From the NCBI GenBank assembly GCA_963617965.1, contig CAVEQO010000005.1:11262-75261 (forward strand): DNA of 64,000 nucleotides. Reading direction: 5' to 3'. Below are positions 61,470-64,000 of this stretch, one piece after another; the first letter of the stretch is position 1, and every line of letters starts with the position of its first letter. The position numbers were made by a program, and so were the translations under genes. This stretch comes from UBA6382 sp963617965. GTDB taxonomy: Bacteria > Bacteroidota > Bacteroidia > Bacteroidales > Bacteroidaceae. The notes beneath the pieces are model-generated. The model was given only the letters and a program-made list of their open reading frames with translations, was not told where the DNA came from and did no database searches.

Positions 61470-61543
61470 TAGCGAGAGTGGGTCACGATCCCACGACCTC
61501 CGGATTATGAATCCGACGCTCTAACCAGCTGAGCTATCTCGCC
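61470..61543 (-). tRNA. tRNA-Met (CAT)
   Basis: A 74-base cloverleaf on the minus strand: acceptor GGCGAGA/TCTCGCT (last pair G-T), D-arm GCTCAGCTGGTTAGAGC, anticodon stem CGGAT/ATCCG around TTCATAA (anticodon CAT), variable loop GGTC, and T-arm GTGGG/CCCAC with discriminator A. CCA is not encoded. The T-loop reads ATCGTGA rather than the usual TTCRANY. The anticodon stem lacks the three G-C pairs of initiators, so it is elongator Met or, less likely, a lysidine-modified Ile tRNA. Confidence 0.93.
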
Positions 61544-61607
61544 AAAGCGCAAATGTCGGAAGCTTTAACCCATAAACCCCATTATAGGCCTCCGTCATTT
61601 GCGAGTG

Positions 61608-61639
61608 CAAAGGTAGTGTCTTTTTTCATCACAGCCAAA
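61608..61639 (-). promoter_or_regulatory. Promoter for tRNA-Met
   Basis: On the minus strand, TTTG (61636-61639) and TACCTTTG (61608-61615) are separated by 20 bases, an excellent match, 64 bases before the tRNA 5' end. It lies just after the rlmH stop codon. Confidence 0.75.
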
Positions 61640-61685
61640 GAAATCGGGAAGTTTTTCAAACCTCCCGCACGGGCACGGACGATGT

Positions 61686-62159
61686 CTATTCGTGGTGGTA
61701 AGGCAGGTTGCCCAGTATAGTGTAAGCCCTGTACAGCTGTTCCACGAAAAGCAGGCGTATCATCTGATGGGAGAAAGTCATCATGGAGAGCGACACCTGT
61801 TCGTTTGCCCTTTCGTATACCGAACGGGCGAAACCGTAAGGTCCGCCGATGACAAAAACCACACGCGGCACTCCCCTGAGCTGCAGTTTCTGGACAAAGC
61901 CGGCAAACTGCACAGAGCGGAACTGTCTGCCGCGTTCGTCAAGCAACACCACAAAGTCCGACGGTTTCAGCCTGTCTGATATTTCACGCGCCTCGAGTTC
62001 CTTCTGCTGCACGGAGTCAAGCGAACGGGCATTGCGCAGCTCCGGTATCACCTCAACGCTGAACGGACAGAAATGCCCCACCCTCTCCACATAGTCGCCA
62101 ATGAGCGACGAGAGGGGCTTTGACGTGGTCTTGCCGACCAGCAGGAGAGTGGTCTTCAT
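61686..62159 (-). CDS. rlmH: 23S rRNA (pseudouridine-1915-N3)-methyltransferase RlmH
   Basis: Methylates pseudouridine 1915 in helix 69 of 23S rRNA using SAM. The 157-residue SPOUT protein has LLVGKTTSKPLSSLIGDYVERV at the start, LDERGRQFRSVQFA (about 73-86), the knotted SAM-binding VFVIGGPYGFARSVY (about 99-113), and the family ending AYTILGNLPYHHE. The ATG shares its A with the porT stop (TAATG), so the two are coupled. Confidence 0.97.
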   Translation of the reverse strand: MKTTLLLVGKTTSKPLSSLIGDYVERVGHFCPFSVEVIPELRNARSLDSVQQKELEAREISDRLKPSDFVVLLDERGRQFRSVQFAGFVQKLQLRGVPRVVFVIGGPYGFARSVYERANEQVSLSMMTFSHQMIRLLFVEQLYRAYTILGNLPYHHE

Positions 62160-62911
62160 TATTCAAAATGCAGTGTCAGCACAAGCATCGTGGTGTGTGC
62201 GTCTTTCACAGACTTGGTGAATATCTCTTTTGACTTGTCGGTCAGCTTGGTGCGGTCTGTCTTGAGAATATCGTTGAGACCGAAGCAGAACTTCAGCTCG
62301 GGACAGCACTTGAAAAAAGGCAGGTAATAGTCGCAGCCGAAACCTATCTCGAAAGCAAACGCCAGCGGCTTGACAGCGATGTTGTCCTGCTCCTTGGCGG
62401 TGAGGTCATACGAGGCGTTCACACCCGTGACCACGTAGGGGCGGTAGTTGTTGTGGCGCGGTGCGCTTATCTTCAGGTCAAGCGGCAACGAAATGTAGGT
62501 GGATTTCATCTCCTGGTAGTCGGTCTGCCCGGTTGCCATCTCCTTGAAACTGATGGTGTTGCTTTGGAAATGCATGGTGGGCAGCACTCTGAACGACAGG
62601 AAACTGTTGATACGCCAGTCACCTATCAGCCCCACGGTAAAGCCGGGCGAGAACTTGTTGTTGGACACCATCCACTGCTGCCCCGTTGCCGGATCTATGT
62701 AGCCGGAATTCGGCATGATCAGACTCTGCTGGTGAAGACCGATGGAGAAACCGTAATGGAACGGGCGCAAATCTATATACGGCTTGTTCTGCACCCTGCT
62801 GTTGAGCTGGGCCCGCACCGTGCCGGCAAGCATGCAGCCCACAAGCAACAGATACGGCAGTCTCAGCACAAGTGCTGCCGGTCTGCGGAATACCGTTGTC
62901 TTTGTTGTCAT
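62159..62911 (-). CDS. porT: PorT-family outer-membrane beta-barrel protein (type IX secretion)
   Basis: A predicted outer-membrane protein of about 250 residues. The signal peptide is about 1-36 (LLLVGCMLAGTVRA-Q). The mature part opens with NKPYIDLRPFHYGFSIGLHQQSL, matching the PorT consensus HFGFxxG, and alternating beta strands lead to the terminal aromatic segment MLVLTLHFE typical of barrels. PorT is needed for type IX secretion in Porphyromonas, and linkage to rlmH fits. Start is uncertain: 62911, 62923 or further upstream (frame open to 63067). Confidence 0.8.
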   Translation of the reverse strand: MTTKTTVFRRPAALVLRLPYLLLVGCMLAGTVRAQLNSRVQNKPYIDLRPFHYGFSIGLHQQSLIMPNSGYIDPATGQQWMVSNNKFSPGFTVGLIGDWRINSFLSFRVLPTMHFQSNTISFKEMATGQTDYQEMKSTYISLPLDLKISAPRHNNYRPYVVTGVNASYDLTAKEQDNIAVKPLAFAFEIGFGCDYYLPFFKCCPELKFCFGLNDILKTDRTKLTDKSKEIFTKSVKDAHTTMLVLTLHFE

Positions 62912-63074
62912 CTGTAAGTCCATCCCTAAGTCACTGCTGCGCAGAATAGTCATTTTCAGCCTGTCCGGGCTGTTTTCGGAGACAGCCCCGCTACTAATTA
63001 ACGTTTGCCGTGGCGTTTTATTATCCCACAGCAAAAAAAACAGTCCTGCATATTCCCGTATTATCAAAAAACAC

Positions 63075-63082
63075 TACCTTTG
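63075..63082 (+). promoter_or_regulatory. -7 box for the ferredoxin gene
   Basis: TACCTTTG is an exact box, 33 bases before the ferredoxin ATG. The -33 region (TTATCA) is weak. Confidence 0.6.
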
Positions 63083-63115
63083 CATATGTTTACTAACACT
63101 TAAAACCCAACAAAA

Positions 63116-63286
63116 ATGGCTTATGTAATTAACGACGATTGCGTCGCTTGCGGCACATGCATTGACGAATGTCCGTCAGGCGCAATTTCAGAGGGCGACA
63201 AATATTCAATCGACCCGGACGTTTGCGTTGACTGCGGTTCGTGTGCAGACGTTTGCCCGTCAGGTGCAATTTCCCCGGGCGAATAA
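63116..63286 (+). CDS. 2[4Fe-4S] ferredoxin
   Basis: A 56-residue clostridial-type ferredoxin carrying electrons for low-potential reactions. The two cluster motifs are CVACGTCIDECPSGAIS (Cys 9, 12, 15, 19) and CVDCGSCADVCPSGAIS (Cys 37, 40, 43, 47). They form an obvious internal duplication. Length is the family norm, and the gene has its own promoter and terminator. It is strongly acidic, as expected. Confidence 0.96.
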   Translation: MAYVINDDCVACGTCIDECPSGAISEGDKYSIDPDVCVDCGSCADVCPSGAISPGE

Positions 63287-63308
63287 CTCGCCAATCACCA
63301 AGAGAAAC

Positions 63309-63346
63309 AAAAAGGAGAGTCCTTTCACTGCGGACTCTCCTTTTTT
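63309..63346 (+). terminator. Intrinsic terminator after ferredoxin
   Basis: AAAAGGAGAGTCC pairs with GGACTCTCCTTTT across a 9-base loop, followed by further T residues. It begins 22 bases after the ferredoxin stop. Confidence 0.92.
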
Positions 63347-63404
63347 GTTGCGGCAGACCGCATCCCGTTGCGCCGGAACCGGCAAAAACGATACACCTCC
63401 GTAA

Positions 63405-63600
63405 AAAACCGTGCGGAAAGAAAAAATGCTTGAGATGGCGGAATTTCTGCTTGTTCTCGCGGAGGCCCGCCGCCCGGAACGGAATTCCACCCCGGGCGAA
63501 ACGGTTGTCCGTTTCCGCCGAAACGCAATTGGGTTTCGGGCGGAACGCAACGGGGAGAACAAGCAAAAATTTTGTCACGTCAGCATTTTTAACGCCCAGA
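63405..63600 (+). repeat. Copy B of the dispersed repeat, arranged as an imperfect inverted repeat
   Basis: CGTGCGGAAAGAAAAAA (63410-63426) and AACAAGCAAAAATTT (63558-63572) are shared with the copy at 24642-24745. The left arm, read on the minus strand (GAACAAGCAGAAATTCCGCC), resembles the right arm (GAACAAGCAAAAATTTTGTC), so the 190-base unit is roughly palindromic. Its middle holds smaller G+C-rich inverted repeats. Confidence 0.7.
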
Positions 63601-64000
63601 AGGCTATGCGCCGTTGTCATGTGCGTCACGTGATTCCGCACGTGAGAAATTCTTTTCCGCTCCAATTGCACAATATTTATGCTAAGCCTCTGATAGGCAA
63701 TATGCTTTATGTCATCGACCAAGGCGAAACCGTGTATGATTTCCCGAAATGTTCCCAAGGTTGTGCGTTGACGTTTTTCTCAAATATCAGACTTTCAGTA
63801 GTTCGAAAAAGGAAAGAAAAGGCATAAAATCGGCAAAAACCAGCAAAAGGTTCGTTAACACGAAATTAAGATTTGATTAACACGTGAATTCAACAAGCAA
63901 GTGCAAATTTATAAAATCTTTTCTATGAAGCATTCTCGTGGTGTACAGAAATTTAATCTTTCCCTTGGGCGTGTGTTAATCTTCTTCATATAACTTGTAA
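63601..64000. other. A+T-rich 3' flank with no convincing gene
   Basis: Beyond the repeat, no frame resembles a known protein. TTAACACG occurs twice (63855-63862 and 63877-63884), and a related inverted GTGTTAAT lies at 63973-63980. A CACGTG palindrome occurs at 63627-63632 and again at 63881-63886. These could be a regulatory region for a gene beyond the window. Confidence 0.4.

Noticed and set aside
63411..63827. A 138-codon plus-strand frame
   Set aside because: Its first half is the dispersed repeat, which gives similar peptides at 24.65 kb in a different context; likely a spurious repeat-derived frame.
1..64000. CRISPR array, prophage, rRNA operon or integrase-tRNA island
   Set aside because: No regularly spaced repeats, phage structural genes, rRNA or integrase were seen; the tRNA-Met has no attachment-site repeat beside it.

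Overview
The window is a 64-kb piece of a Bacteroidota chromosome, most likely from Bacteroidales and probably Prevotellaceae-like. Several signs agree. At least fourteen genes are preceded by the Bacteroidota sigma-70-type -7 box TAnnTTTG, often with a TTG/TTTG -33 element 19-20 bases upstream, while Shine-Dalgarno sequences are mostly absent. Family forms are typical of the phylum: long NusB, LysRS with a C-terminal extension, a fused FeoA-FeoB, a type II DAHP synthase-chorismate mutase, PorT, and DUF4836, DUF4890 and DUF4369 proteins. Two secreted enzymes end in a Prevotella-type C-terminal tail. The sequence is almost wholly core chromosome with moderately high G+C. One A+T-richer island (about 22.4-24.7 kb) holds an IS3-family remnant, a Fic gene and a recQ fragment.

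Layout. 0-6.8 kb (+): end of an unknown gene, SGNH hydrolase, dnaX, lysS, pgi, HAD phosphatase. 6.8-10.4 kb (-): DUF4836 lipoprotein, ABC ATPase and FtsX-like permease. 10.7-11.4 kb (+): tcdA, ending at a 54-bp perfect palindrome that separates it from convergent clpB (11.5-14.1 kb, -). 14.4-17.4 kb (+): secreted GH16 enzyme and a GNAT protein. 17.5-22.4 kb (+): nusB-yajC-ybbR-coaE, then rplY, pth and an S4-domain protein. 22.4-24.7 kb: the foreign island, with a 15-bp direct repeat at its edges. 24.9-26.5 kb (-): CDP-alcohol phosphatidyltransferase and IspD-family cytidylyltransferase. 26.6-31.9 kb (+): an aromatic amino-acid operon (pheA, aminotransferase, DAHP synthase-chorismate mutase, tyrA, threonine-aldolase-like) headed by a leader peptide with nine consecutive Phe/Tyr codons and an attenuator. 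32.0-33.4 kb (-): DUF4890, a membrane protein and a DivIC/FtsB-like protein. 33.5-37.5 kb (+): sppA-lpxK-thiL. 37.5-38.2 kb (-): DUF4369 lipoprotein. 38.5-41.4 kb (+): slyD-aroC, nitroreductase and ferritin. 41.4-51.4 kb (-): nine closely packed genes (dolichol-phosphate-mannose-synthase-like glycosyltransferase, pyrC, free-standing MetH activation domain, metallophosphoesterase, plsC, feoAB, Cys-rich partner, MBOAT, SGNH). 51.6-57.6 kb (+): nitroreductase, LptF/G permease, ribBA, Bax-inhibitor-like, aspartate aminotransferase. 57.7-61.4 kb (+): a 1247-residue C10 protease with dockerin-like and cohesin-like modules. 61.5-63.1 kb (-): tRNA-Met, rlmH and porT. 63.1-63.3 kb (+): a 56-residue 2[4Fe-4S] ferredoxin. 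The last 0.6 kb carries a dispersed repeat and no convincing gene.

How it fits together. Most genes are housekeeping: translation, replication, envelope and cofactor synthesis. The secreted GH16 enzyme and C10 protease share a C-terminal tail resembling type IX secretion sorting domains, and a PorT homologue lies in the same window. The items that most deserve attention are the aromatic attenuator, the Fic/recQ island and its association with a dispersed repeat, the modular C10 protease, the free-standing MetH activation domain, and the CDP-alcohol transferase/cytidylyltransferase pair. I did not find a clear multi-gene system that looks wholly new. Coordinates, motifs and repeats were read by eye; no database search was run.
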